From Mailhella massiliensis (GTDB lineage: Bacteria > Desulfobacterota > Desulfovibrionia > Desulfovibrionales > Desulfovibrionaceae), in NCBI RefSeq assembly GCF_020741395.1, contig NZ_DYZA01000004.1, forward strand, positions 1 through 17,178: DNA of 17,178 nucleotides, read 5' to 3'. The translations under genes were made by a program, and so were the position numbers. This document shows positions 1 through 6,884 of the stretch, piece after piece. The notes beneath the pieces are model-generated. The model made no database searches, was not told where the DNA came from, and saw only the letters and a program-made list of their open reading frames with translations. Every line of letters starts with the position of its first letter. Position 1 is the stretch's first letter.

Positions 1-744
1 CCCTTCAACGGCATGAACCGTCTTTCCTGGAATAACGGAAATCTGACCGTCACACCCGACAACAGCGACTCCACCATCTGGTTCGCCGGCCTCGGCGGCG
101 AGTTCACCATGTTCGACCCGCTGCGTCTTGCCATGGACTTCTATTACAGCGGCACAGACAACGGCAACTCCTCCACGGAGCGCGGCGGCTGGTATGTGGC
201 GGCCCTTGCCGAATACAAACTGCCCTGGTTCGTGCCCACTCTGAAGGGCTGGTACGCCTCCGGCGACGACAGCAAGGTCACCAACGGTTCCGAACAGCCT
301 CTCTTCCTTTCCGGCGGCTTCAAGCCTGGCGCGAGCTCCTACTTCAAGGGTCGTTTCAACATTGCCAACACCATTGATAACGGCAGCGCCGGCGGTACCT
401 GGGGTATCAGCGCACAGCTCAACAAGATAAGCTTCCTCGACGATCTCTCCCACGATCTGCGCGTGACCTACTTCCGGGGCACCAACAGCAGCAACATGCC
501 CAACATCATCAACAACGTGTACGGCGGATCCGTCTCTCCCTCCAACTACCTCACCACCAAGGACCATGTAGTGGAAGTGGACTTCGACACCACCTATCAG
601 ATCTACAAGAACTTTGTTTCCGTGCTGGAGCTGAGCTATGCTTTCCAGGACTTCGACGGGAACGTGTGGAGAAACGCGGCCGGGGACAACGGCGACTTCT
701 CCAACGCCTGGCGCGCTGCGCTGAACTTCCGGTATAAGTTCTAG
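1..744 (+). CDS. Outer membrane porin, C-terminal part (5' truncated by window)
   Basis: The reading frame is open from the first base, so the gene starts outside the window; 247 residues are visible. The protein is rich in alternating aromatic/polar residues, Gly, Asn and Ser, typical of transmembrane beta strands joined by loops. It ends in Phe within RAALNFRYKF, the usual C-terminal signature recognised by the BAM machinery. From family knowledge it resembles the large homotrimeric porins abundant in Desulfovibrio-type outer membranes, which let small hydrophilic solutes diffuse in; this assignment rests on overall look, not on an alignment. An intrinsic terminator follows 77 bp after the stop. 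The internal Met at base 13 is not a start. Beta-barrel class is fairly sure; the exact porin family is less so. Confidence 0.8.
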   Translation, partial: PFNGMNRLSWNNGNLTVTPDNSDSTIWFAGLGGEFTMFDPLRLAMDFYYSGTDNGNSSTERGGWYVAALAEYKLPWFVPTLKGWYASGDDSKVTNGSEQPLFLSGGFKPGASSYFKGRFNIANTIDNGSAGGTWGISAQLNKISFLDDLSHDLRVTYFRGTNSSNMPNIINNVYGGSVSPSNYLTTKDHVVEVDFDTTYQIYKNFVSVLELSYAFQDFDGNVWRNAAGDNGDFSNAWRAALNFRYKF

Positions 745-820
745 TATTTGATCCTCTGCCACCGTTTTTCTCCTCCTGTCATTCCGGGAGAAAACCGGTC
801 CCCCTGGCGGAAGGATGCTC

Positions 821-852
821 AAAGGCCGGCTCTGGTCAAGCCGGCCTTTTTT
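821..852 (+). terminator. Rho-independent terminator after the porin
   Basis: A perfect 10-bp stem (822-831 with 839-848, AAGGCCGGCT and its complement) encloses a 7-nt loop and runs into six T residues at 847-852. It ends the porin transcript and lies between convergent genes, before the end of the MFS gene at 886. Confidence 0.9.
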
Positions 853-885
853 CATGCCCTGCAAAAGGATTTTCCGGTACAGGCT

Positions 886-2025
886 CTATTTTCTCACCAC
901 TCCCGCGCCGAAGAACAGGACGGCGCACAGAAGGACCACCACGCCCATGGCCGTCTGAAGGCCCACCGCGGCACCCAGCATACCGATGAGGGGCGGAATG
1001 AAGAGCTGACCGCTTGCGGCAAGCATGGAAAGGAAGGCTGTCACCGTGCCGGTAGGCAGATCACGCCGCCTGCCCGCCGCGCTGAACAGGACAGGAACCG
1101 TGACGGAAAGCCCCAGGCCCATGAAGGCGTAACCGGCGAGGCAGAGAGCAGGCCAGGGTGAAAGAAGGGCCGTCAGCATGCCTCCAAGGGCGCAGCCGGA
1201 GCACACGCGCATGAGCAGGGAATCGCCGAAATGCTCGCGCAGCCTGTCGCCGAAAAAGCGCATGCCCACCATGGCGATGGAAAACGCGGCATAGGCCAGC
1301 GCGGCCGTCTGCTCCGTTGCCCCCTTCACTTCATGCAGAAGCAGCACTCCCCATTCCCCCACCGAACCTTCGGAAGAGTAGGAACAGAGCAGAAGCAGGC
1401 CGAACACGAGCACCCACAGAGGCGGGCGGCGCAGGCTTCCTCCCTTTTCGCGCCCGCGCGGGATATCGTGCAGAAGGTTGCAGGCGAAAAAAGGCAGGAG
1501 ACACAAAAGTACAAGGGCCACGCCGAGAAAATTGCCCAGCGGAGGCACGCCTGCGGCCGCCATGCAGGAGCCGAAAAGCGCACCAAGAAGGCCTCCGGAA
1601 CTGTAAAGCGCATGCATGGAGGAAATGACGGGCCGGCGCATGGAGCTTTCCACCAGAATGGAACCGGCGTTGATGCCCACATCGTTCACCCCTATGGCAA
1701 AACCCAGAAGGGCGAACAGAAGCGCGGCGGAAAAAAGGCCTGAAACAAGACCCATGCAGGGAAAGAGCGCGATAAGAAAAGCGGAAGCCAGCATAAGCAC
1801 GGTGCGGCAGCTGGTGCGCGCAATGGCCCAGCCCGCCAGAGGAAAGGAACAAAGGCCTCCCAGCCCCATGCACAAAAGAACCATGCCCACATCGGCATCA
1901 TTCAAAAAAGCCTGAGCCTTGAGAGCCGGCATGCGCGACATGACGCTGCCGTAAACAAGCCCCACCACGGCAAAGAAAAAGGAACAGGCCCAGCGCGGGC
2001 CTATGGCCGGCATCTTCATAGTCAT
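886..2025 (-). CDS. MFS transporter, YbjJ-like
   Basis: The protein has 379 residues and about 12 hydrophobic segments split into two halves by a basic loop at about residues 187-202, the standard layout of a major facilitator carrier in the inner membrane. Residues 137-149 (MHALYSSGGLLGA) and 217-225 (SSEGSVGEW) match my recollection of the conserved MHGFYSLGTLAGA and AEGSANDW stretches of E. coli YbjJ, so I place it in that subgroup. The substrate is unknown. The start is weakly supported: ATG codons at residues 1, 3 and 5 all lack a strong Shine-Dalgarno, and a 5-bp GC hairpin (2031-2046) lies just upstream. It is divergent from tag (181 bp apart) and convergent with the porin. Transporter class is confident; function is open. 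Confidence 0.85.
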   Translation of the reverse strand: MTMKMPAIGPRWACSFFFAVVGLVYGSVMSRMPALKAQAFLNDADVGMVLLCMGLGGLCSFPLAGWAIARTSCRTVLMLASAFLIALFPCMGLVSGLFSAALLFALLGFAIGVNDVGINAGSILVESSMRRPVISSMHALYSSGGLLGALFGSCMAAAGVPPLGNFLGVALVLLCLLPFFACNLLHDIPRGREKGGSLRRPPLWVLVFGLLLLCSYSSEGSVGEWGVLLLHEVKGATEQTAALAYAAFSIAMVGMRFFGDRLREHFGDSLLMRVCSGCALGGMLTALLSPWPALCLAGYAFMGLGLSVTVPVLFSAAGRRRDLPTGTVTAFLSMLAASGQLFIPPLIGMLGAAVGLQTAMGVVVLLCAVLFFGAGVVRK

Positions 2026-2206
2026 GCCCCGCCGCCTGAAAGCGGCCTTTTATGGACGCGGCACGCGCCTTCTCTCTGTGTCGGACTTTCCGGCTCTGCG
2101 GAATACTCCGCGCCCGAGGGCAAGCTCTAGGACGGAGCGAGAGCCTTGTCAAGCGCCCCTGTACTTCGCCGGAGAAACGGTCTACTTTTCCCTGAAGGAG
2201 GAAGTC

Positions 2207-2797
2207 ATGGAGAAAGCCTGCACATGGTGCCTGTCGCATGAACTCCTGCGCCGCTATCACGATACGGAGTGGGGCGTGCCCGTGCACGACGACCGGCTGC
2301 TTTTCGAGCACCTCATGCTGGAAGTCATGCAATGCGGCCTGAGCTGGCTGCTCATGCTGAAAAAAAGGGATATTTTCCGCCGCGTCCTCGCGGACTTTCA
2401 GGCAGAGGAACTTGCCGCCTTCACGGAGCGCGATATCGAGGCGGCCCTGCTGGCGCCCGGCATGATACGCTCAAGGCGCAAGGTGGAATCCGTAGCGGCC
2501 AATGCGCGCGCCTACCTCGCCATGCAGAAGGAATTCGGCTCCTTCCACGAATGGCTCTGGAATTTTACCGACGGCCGCATGCTCGTCTATGCCGGGCACG
2601 ACGGAGCCGTCCCCGCCAAAAACGCCCTTTCCGACCGCATAAGCATGGAGCTGAAGGCGCGCGGTTTCCGCCATCTGGGCAGCATCACCGTATATTCCAT
2701 GCTTCAGGCCTGCGGCATCATCAACGACCATGAACGCTCCTGCCCCCGCTTCCATGCCGTCATGCAGGGGGCAAAGGTCGCCTGGATCGACGGCTGA
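2207..2797 (+). CDS. tag: DNA-3-methyladenine glycosylase I
   Basis: This 196-residue protein is a full-length match in size and motifs to the HhH-superfamily enzyme Tag, which excises 3-methyladenine from alkylated DNA in the cytoplasm. Visible hallmarks are YHDTEWGVP near residues 17-25, the EVMQCGLSW active-site segment (the Glu aligns with Glu38 of E. coli Tag) and ACGIINDHERSC near the C terminus. The structural zinc ligands of E. coli Tag (Cys4, His17, His175, Cys179) correspond to Cys5, His18, His175 and Cys179 here. The ATG at 2207 is chosen because AAGGAGG lies at 2195-2201, 5 nt upstream; a longer in-frame start at 2003 would overlap the divergent MFS gene and adds no family sequence. 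A secreted-protein gene follows after 43 bp and may be co-transcribed. Confidence 0.95.
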   Translation: MEKACTWCLSHELLRRYHDTEWGVPVHDDRLLFEHLMLEVMQCGLSWLLMLKKRDIFRRVLADFQAEELAAFTERDIEAALLAPGMIRSRRKVESVAANARAYLAMQKEFGSFHEWLWNFTDGRMLVYAGHDGAVPAKNALSDRISMELKARGFRHLGSITVYSMLQACGIINDHERSCPRFHAVMQGAKVAWIDG

Positions 2798-2840
2798 TCC
2801 TGCCCTCTGCTCTGAAGCAGAGCTCGTCAAGGAGATCCCC

Positions 2841-3521
2841 ATGAAACTTGTTTCCCTGTTCCTGTCCGCCTGCCTGCTCCTGCCCGCCGGAGCGGCCCTT
2901 GCTGCCGAAACGGCCGTGTCCACCTATACGGAGTTATCCTCTTCCGTGAACATCAAGGCTTCCTGGCCGAGAACCGGCCTGGCGCGGGCCGACAGGATTT
3001 CCGATGAGACCGTGGCCGGAAAAGCCGCCGCTTTTCGGGAAAGGGCAGAGGAGGAATACCCCTCCCTGCGGGAAATCCGGGGAGCGGACACACCCCCTCT
3101 GGAAATGAGCCTGAAAGCCACCCTTTCCGGCAACGGCAAAACCCTCTCCCTGTTGTGGGAAGAATACATGTATACCGGCGGAGCCCACGGCGGCCTTGTC
3201 CTCTATTCCCAGAACTACGCCCTTCCGGGAGGCGAATCCATCGGCTTTGACGACCTTTTTCAGAACAGGGAAAAGGCCCTGCACCTTATCAGCGTGCTCT
3301 CGCGGGAAAAGCTCCTTGCGCGCGGCCTCTCCCAGGATATGGTAAAGCCGGGCACCATGCCTGAGGTGGACAATTTCAGCACCTTTCTTCTGGAAAAGGA
3401 CGGCATCACCTTCTACTTCAGCCCTTATCAGGTGGCATCCTGGGCGGACGGCGTCATTACCGTCACGCTGAGTCTCCGGGAACTCGCCGGCGCGGCCCCG
3501 CACAGGCAGTACTGGAAGTAG
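2841..3521 (+). CDS. Secreted DUF3298 (RsiV-like) domain protein
   Basis: The product has 226 residues and a clear Sec signal peptide: Lys2, a hydrophobic core at residues 3-16 and an AxA-type site near Ala19-Ala22, so it should be periplasmic. Residues 108-117 (ending YTGGAHG), SIGFDDLF (133-140) and FYFSPYQVASWADG (191-204) are the recurring motifs of the DUF3298 domain found at the C terminus of the anti-sigma factor RsiV and in PdaC-like envelope proteins. In RsiV this domain binds lysozyme; whether that holds here is unknown. There is no transmembrane helix or sigma-binding domain, so it is not an anti-sigma factor itself. AAGGAG at 2829-2834 supports the ATG at 2841. It follows tag after 43 bp. 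Domain call is good; function is unresolved. Confidence 0.8.
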   Translation: MKLVSLFLSACLLLPAGAALAAETAVSTYTELSSSVNIKASWPRTGLARADRISDETVAGKAAAFRERAEEEYPSLREIRGADTPPLEMSLKATLSGNGKTLSLLWEEYMYTGGAHGGLVLYSQNYALPGGESIGFDDLFQNREKALHLISVLSREKLLARGLSQDMVKPGTMPEVDNFSTFLLEKDGITFYFSPYQVASWADGVITVTLSLRELAGAAPHRQYWK

Positions 3522-3836
3522 ACCCTGCCCGCACGGGACTGTCCTCGAAGAAAGAAGAGGCGACGACGCACCGGCAAAAGATCCCCCCATCATGCCTCTT
3601 GTTCCCTCTTCCTGCTTTTCACGCATTGCTTCGTCCTTCAAAAAAACGGGCGGCGACACACTGGGAAAATATCGGTTCATCTCTTTCGTACAAAACTGCG
3701 CCGAACAGAACTGTTCACACAGGCAAAAATTCCACAGACAACGCTCCTGAAGCGCCTTTCCATGAAAAATCCGCCGACAGGATTTCCCTTCGGCGGATAC
3801 ACGGTCCGGTTGTTCTCAGGGCATAACGTACTGTGC
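3522..3836. other. Intergenic region without a recognised gene
   Basis: These 315 bp separate the DUF3298 gene (+) and the GH3 lipoprotein gene (-), which converge here. The only clear element is the minus-strand terminator at 3765-3798. A 75-codon plus-strand frame (3599-3826) has no ribosome site, no recognisable domain and runs through that terminator, so I do not call it. I see no terminator for the tag/DUF3298 transcript. Confidence 0.6.
3765..3798 (-). terminator. Rho-independent terminator of the tetR-nagZ transcript
   Basis: Read on the minus strand, a perfect 9-bp stem (3790-3798 with 3769-3777, ATCCGCCGA and its complement) with a 12-nt loop is followed by five T residues (3769-3765). 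It lies 38 bp beyond the stop codon of the GH3 gene. Confidence 0.85.
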
Positions 3837-4949
3837 TCAGCGCACGGAAGGAATATTCGCCTTCATGGACTCGATACGCCGCCACGACTCTTCCAACCGC
3901 TCACGGCTTACCTCGCCGCTTTGTACAAGGGCAAGGATGATCCGAAACAGCTTTTCGTGCAGCAAAGGATCGTAATGGAGATAGTTGCCGAAAAGCAGAA
4001 TATCGTTGCCGGCAAGAATGGCGAGGCGCACCCTCTCCTCCAGGGAACGCCCCCTGTACACGGCTCCCATCTGTAAATCGTCGCTTATGACAACGCCCCT
4101 CCAGCCGAGCCCCCGACGAAGCATGCCGTTGATCACGGCGGGAGAAAGAGAAGAAGGCAGAGCTTCATCCATAGCCCGGTGATAGATATGGGCCACGAGC
4201 ACCATGCCCGGCCATCCACGGCGGAAAGCCTCTTTATAGGGCAGGAGCTCCCGTTCACTCCAGCTCCCCGTCACATCCGGCAAATCGTGGTGCGAGTCCT
4301 TTCCCGCGCTGCCGAGCCCGGGAAAATGCTTGAGCGCGGGCAGAACGCCCGCTTCATACAGCCCGTCAGCAAAAGCAAGGGCGCACCTTGTCACCTTTTC
4401 AGGCTCATTGCCGAAAAGGCGGCCCACATCACCGAGTCCCGGACTCTGGGGAGAAACGCGTACATCCGCCACCGGCGCAAGGTCTACATTGATGCCGAGA
4501 GAAAACATCTCCCGACCCGAACGCAGGCCCAGGGCACGCACCTTTGTCTCATCCATGCGCCCCATCTCTTCGGCAGAAGGCAGGGCGGAAAAACCGTATT
4601 CCGTTTTCAGGCGGCACACCTTGCCGCCTTCCTGATCCACGGCAATAAGCAACGTACGCGGCGACGCGTCCTGAAGCGACGATGCCAGTGCCTTCACCTG
4701 TGCGGGGGATTCAATATTATAGCGTTCCCCCTCCTTCTTCCCTTTATCGAAAAGGATGATACCTCCAACATGCCCTTCGGACACGGCCTTCAGAAGAGAA
4801 GGCGGCGCGCTCGTCCCCTGAAAGCCCACCATGATCATGGCTCCGGCCATCTCTTCCAGAGAAGGGGCGGCGGACTCCTGACGGGTCAAGGAACAACCCG
4901 AAGTAAACATCGCGCATACGAAAAATACCCACGAAAAAATACTACGCAT
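3837..4949 (-). CDS. nagZ: GH3 family beta-N-acetylhexosaminidase (NagZ-like), predicted lipoprotein
   Basis: The 370-residue product belongs to glycoside hydrolase family 3 and should release N-acetylglucosamine from peptidoglycan fragments. It carries the NagZ signature KH(F)PG(L)GxxxxDSH at residues 207-220, whose His220 and Asp218 form the acid/base dyad in the family. The nucleophile segment is VISDDLQM, with Asp290 as the expected nucleophile. DQEGGKV (105-111) is also typical. The N terminus is a signal peptide ending in the lipobox TSGC (Cys19), so the enzyme is predicted to be a periplasm-facing lipoprotein, unlike cytosolic NagZ of enterobacteria. The ATG at 4949 is preferred over an in-frame GTG at 4964 because GGAGG lies 6 nt upstream. 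It overlaps the upstream tetR-type gene by 8 bp, implying translational coupling. The symbol indicates family only. Confidence 0.88.
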   Translation of the reverse strand: MRSIFSWVFFVCAMFTSGCSLTRQESAAPSLEEMAGAMIMVGFQGTSAPPSLLKAVSEGHVGGIILFDKGKKEGERYNIESPAQVKALASSLQDASPRTLLIAVDQEGGKVCRLKTEYGFSALPSAEEMGRMDETKVRALGLRSGREMFSLGINVDLAPVADVRVSPQSPGLGDVGRLFGNEPEKVTRCALAFADGLYEAGVLPALKHFPGLGSAGKDSHHDLPDVTGSWSERELLPYKEAFRRGWPGMVLVAHIYHRAMDEALPSSLSPAVINGMLRRGLGWRGVVISDDLQMGAVYRGRSLEERVRLAILAGNDILLFGNYLHYDPLLHEKLFRIILALVQSGEVSRERLEESWRRIESMKANIPSVR

Positions 4950-5643
4950 GCCCTTCCTCCACACCAGAAGGCAGGACAGGAGGCAGTTCCCCCCGGGCGT
5001 AGCGCCCTGAAAACTCCCTCAGCGCCGCAAAAAGCAGGATTTTAAAATGACGGTTCACCTCTTCCTTGCGGTAATCAAATACCGAAGTCAGGGTTCGGGC
5101 CATGTCCCTCTGCACGCAGAGCATGAGCAGGTACGGAGCCATGACTGTAATAATGCAGGTCTGGAGGGCCGGATCATCCCGGGGGATGCCCGTCAGTTCC
5201 GATAAAAGGGAGCCGATGCTCCGTTCCTTGGAAATCGTACCCGCAAGAAAAGCCACACCCCCCAAAGGGGAAGGGGCTATAAGCTCATGGGCCCATATTC
5301 TTGCGTACCAGCTCTCCCCGTTGAACACGGTGTCGATATAGGCGTCGAGCACCTTTTCCAGCTTTTTCCGCACAGGAAGGTCGGCCGAGGTGATGACGGC
5401 CATTTCCCTCTCGTTCACAATATGCTCATGCACTTCGTCCAGCACGGCTCGGTACAGATCGTCGCGGCTGCCGAAATAGTAATTCACTGCCGCAATATTG
5501 ACGCCCGCCTCCCGGCAGATCATCTTGCTTGTAGTGTCGGCATAGCCGTGCTCGGCGAAAAGACGCACGGCCGTGCCGAGAATCTGGCGGCGCGTTGCCT
5601 CTCCATCTTCACGGGAATGTTTCTTGCGGGAAAAAAACAGCAT
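4942..5643 (-). CDS. TetR/AcrR family transcriptional regulator
   Basis: From the chosen start the protein has 233 residues. Residues about 18-68 form a standard TetR DNA-binding domain: RRQILGTAVRLFAEHGYADT, then the recognition helix around GVNIAAVNYYFGSRDDLYRAVL. The rest is the helical ligand/dimer domain, of a length like the YbiH/CerR group. The start is uncertain: the frame is open to an ATG at 5772, but that adds 43 residues with no family counterpart, and neither that ATG nor those at 5685 and 5667 has a good ribosome site. The ATG at 5643 has AGAGAGG about 9 nt upstream. It lies directly before, and overlaps, the GH3 lipoprotein gene and probably controls the pair. Unlike many tetR genes it has no divergent target gene. 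The ligand is unknown. Confidence 0.88.
   Translation of the reverse strand: MLFFSRKKHSREDGEATRRQILGTAVRLFAEHGYADTTSKMICREAGVNIAAVNYYFGSRDDLYRAVLDEVHEHIVNEREMAVITSADLPVRKKLEKVLDAYIDTVFNGESWYARIWAHELIAPSPLGGVAFLAGTISKERSIGSLLSELTGIPRDDPALQTCIITVMAPYLLMLCVQRDMARTLTSVFDYRKEEVNRHFKILLFAALREFSGRYARGELPPVLPSGVEEGHA
4956..4960 (-). promoter_or_regulatory. Ribosome binding site deciding the nagZ start
   Basis: GGAGG on the minus strand lies 6 nt before the ATG at 4949 and inside the end of the tetR-type coding region. It sits within the extension that an alternative GTG start at 4964 would create, which argues against the GTG. Confidence 0.75.
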
Positions 5644-6277
5644 GCGTGGCAACCTCTCTTGCAGCATGCCCGGAAGGACATGCATGAAAAACGGACGGAA
5701 CTCTCCACCGGCTGAAAGCCCGTAAAAAAGGGCGGCCAAGGCCCTTTCTCCCGCTTTGCGGCGGGAAGTCATTTTTCAGCATACGGCAAGAAGAGCCGAC
5801 TCGCAACGGCACTCTTTTCTCCCGCACAGGCTGAAGTTCTCCGGCATGGATACTGCTCCGGCCTCTCGTGTGGAACCATCTACCGAAGCGGAGACAGTAC
5901 GGCATATGTCGACGCCGGCAGGGCACAAAAAAACACGGCGCCATGCCCCTGTTTCACGGAAAACACGGCATCCGGCATGTTCCGCCCGGAAGCTGGGGGA
6001 ACTTCCCCCGGATCATTCTCCACCGTCGCAACCGCCGCCAGAAAACTCTTACGCATCCTTGCAGGATAGCGGAAAAATCCCCTGCCCTTCAAAAGCCAAT
6101 GCGCCCCGCGCCGCCGCATCTTGCAGAAGGAAATGTTTTCAATAGCTCTGCCTTCCCCCGTTCCGCCGGGGAAGACACGAAAGGAAGTATCCTCCGCCCC
6201 CTCAAGCCCGGCAGTCCGGCATGATGAAAACCTTTCCGCAAGGACCCGCGTCGAAATAAAAAAATCTGTCCGACACC
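5644..6277. other. Long stretch with no recognised gene upstream of the tetR-type gene
   Basis: All frames here give short, low-complexity or Arg/Pro/His-rich translations with no domain, signal peptide or convincing ribosome site. It must hold the promoter and operator of the tetR-nagZ unit, but I could not identify them. A 7-bp hairpin (6152-6158 with 6168-6174) has no T tract on either strand. The segment ends at the terminator pair of the candidate small RNA. Confidence 0.5.
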
Positions 6278-6307
6278 AAAAAAGCCGCGCAGATAAGCAG
6301 CGCGACT
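6278..6307 (-). terminator. Second intrinsic terminator of the candidate small RNA unit
   Basis: On the minus strand an 8-bp stem (6300-6307 with 6283-6290, one G-T pair) with a 9-nt loop is followed by six T residues (6283-6278). No minus-strand protein gene lies upstream within 1.5 kb except beyond another terminator, so it must serve a local transcript. Confidence 0.75.
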
Positions 6308-6328
6308 TCCATGGAGTGAGTGCAACAG

Positions 6329-6367
6329 AAAAAAGAAACTGGGGCATTGTGGACGGCCATGCCCCAG
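6329..6367 (-). terminator. First intrinsic terminator of the candidate small RNA
   Basis: On the minus strand a perfect 9-bp stem CTGGGGCAT / ATGCCCCAG (6367-6359 with 6347-6339) and an 11-nt loop are followed by the tail TTTCTTTTTT (6338-6329). It lies 21 bp before the second terminator. Confidence 0.8.
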
Positions 6368-6549
6368 AACCTTACACAACCGCACGGGGTGGCAGCACCA
6401 TGCGTATCTCTTCATGGCGCTTCGCCGTCCTTCCCCGCAAAGCGGCTTGCGCGTCAGGGAATGGAGAGGATTATCCCAGACGCACCACGAGCGAAATTTC
6501 TCCCTATCAGCGGGAACCTGCCGCCTTTTGCGGCGCAACTAAAATCTAA
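6329..6549 (-). ncRNA. Candidate structured small RNA
   Basis: I infer a transcript of about 220 nt from a promoter-like element at 6556-6583 to the terminator at 6329-6367. No reading frame of note lies within it. Hand folding gives nested helices: 6529-6534 with 6379-6384, 6518-6522 with 6391-6395, 6480-6484 with 6401-6405, 6457-6463 with 6429-6435 (one mismatch), and 6447-6451 with 6436-6440 closing a 6-nt loop. A large asymmetric bubble remains (6464-6479 opposite 6406-6428), with a small GGCG/CGCC hairpin at 6416-6426 on its 3' side. A rod with a central bubble recalls 6S RNA, but I recognise no 6S sequence signature, and a competing local hairpin (6451-6455 with 6479-6483) is possible. 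Family unassigned; existence inferred. Confidence 0.5.
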
Positions 6550-6555
6550 ATTTGA

Positions 6556-6583
6556 ATTTGAACTACTCTCCCCGTTCTGTCAA
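6556..6583 (-). promoter_or_regulatory. Putative sigma70 promoter of the candidate small RNA
   Basis: On the minus strand TTGACA (6583-6578, perfect -35) is followed after 16 bp by TCAAAT (6561-6556, 4 of 6 with the -10 consensus). The flanking 6541-6561 is the most A/T-rich run nearby. The start of transcription would be near 6549. Confidence 0.45.
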
Positions 6584-6884
6584 GACAAAAAACGCTTTTT
6601 CTCCCTTCCGCCTGTTCCTTCGGAGCTTTTCCCCTTGACAAAACACAAAAAACTGGCACAAGGGCAGCCGCGTACGCACGGCGCTGCAAAAGACGTGGAA
6701 ATACAACAACCTGATCACAGTATTGCTGCCTTACATTCCCCTTAAAAACGCCCTGAAATGCTCCGTGCGGCGCAACGGCCCGGCACACGCTGAAAGACAA
6801 CGCTTTCCCTATGTTCCGGGCTTGAAGAAAAAGGCCCTCACTACCCAGATTCTCCGACCTCATGCTCCACACAAGGAGTTTCTC
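6584..6884. other. Upstream region of the yddG-like gene
   Basis: No protein gene is recognised in these 301 bp. A perfect TTGACA occurs at 6635-6640 on the plus strand, but nothing like a -10 lies 16-18 bp beyond it, so I do not call a promoter for the exporter gene. I see no leader peptide with runs of aromatic codons. Confidence 0.45.

Noticed and set aside
2934..3680. A 248-codon minus-strand frame opposite the DUF3298 gene
   Set aside because: The plus-strand gene has a signal peptide, family motifs and a ribosome site; this frame has none.
5644..5772. N-terminal extension of the TetR regulator from an ATG at 5772
   Set aside because: The extra residues precede the normal start of the DNA-binding domain, have no family counterpart, and the ATG has no ribosome site.
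6152..6174. Hairpin CTTCCCC/GGGGAAG as another terminator
   Set aside because: No T tract follows on either strand.
6635..6640. TTGACA upstream of the yddG-like gene as its promoter
   Set aside because: No -10-like hexamer lies 16-18 bp downstream, and TGGCAC nearby lacks the GC element needed for a sigma54 site.
6320..6745. A 141-codon plus-strand frame across the candidate small RNA
   Set aside because: No recognisable domain, no ribosome site, and it overlaps structured sequence and the minus-strand terminators; not convincing as a protein.
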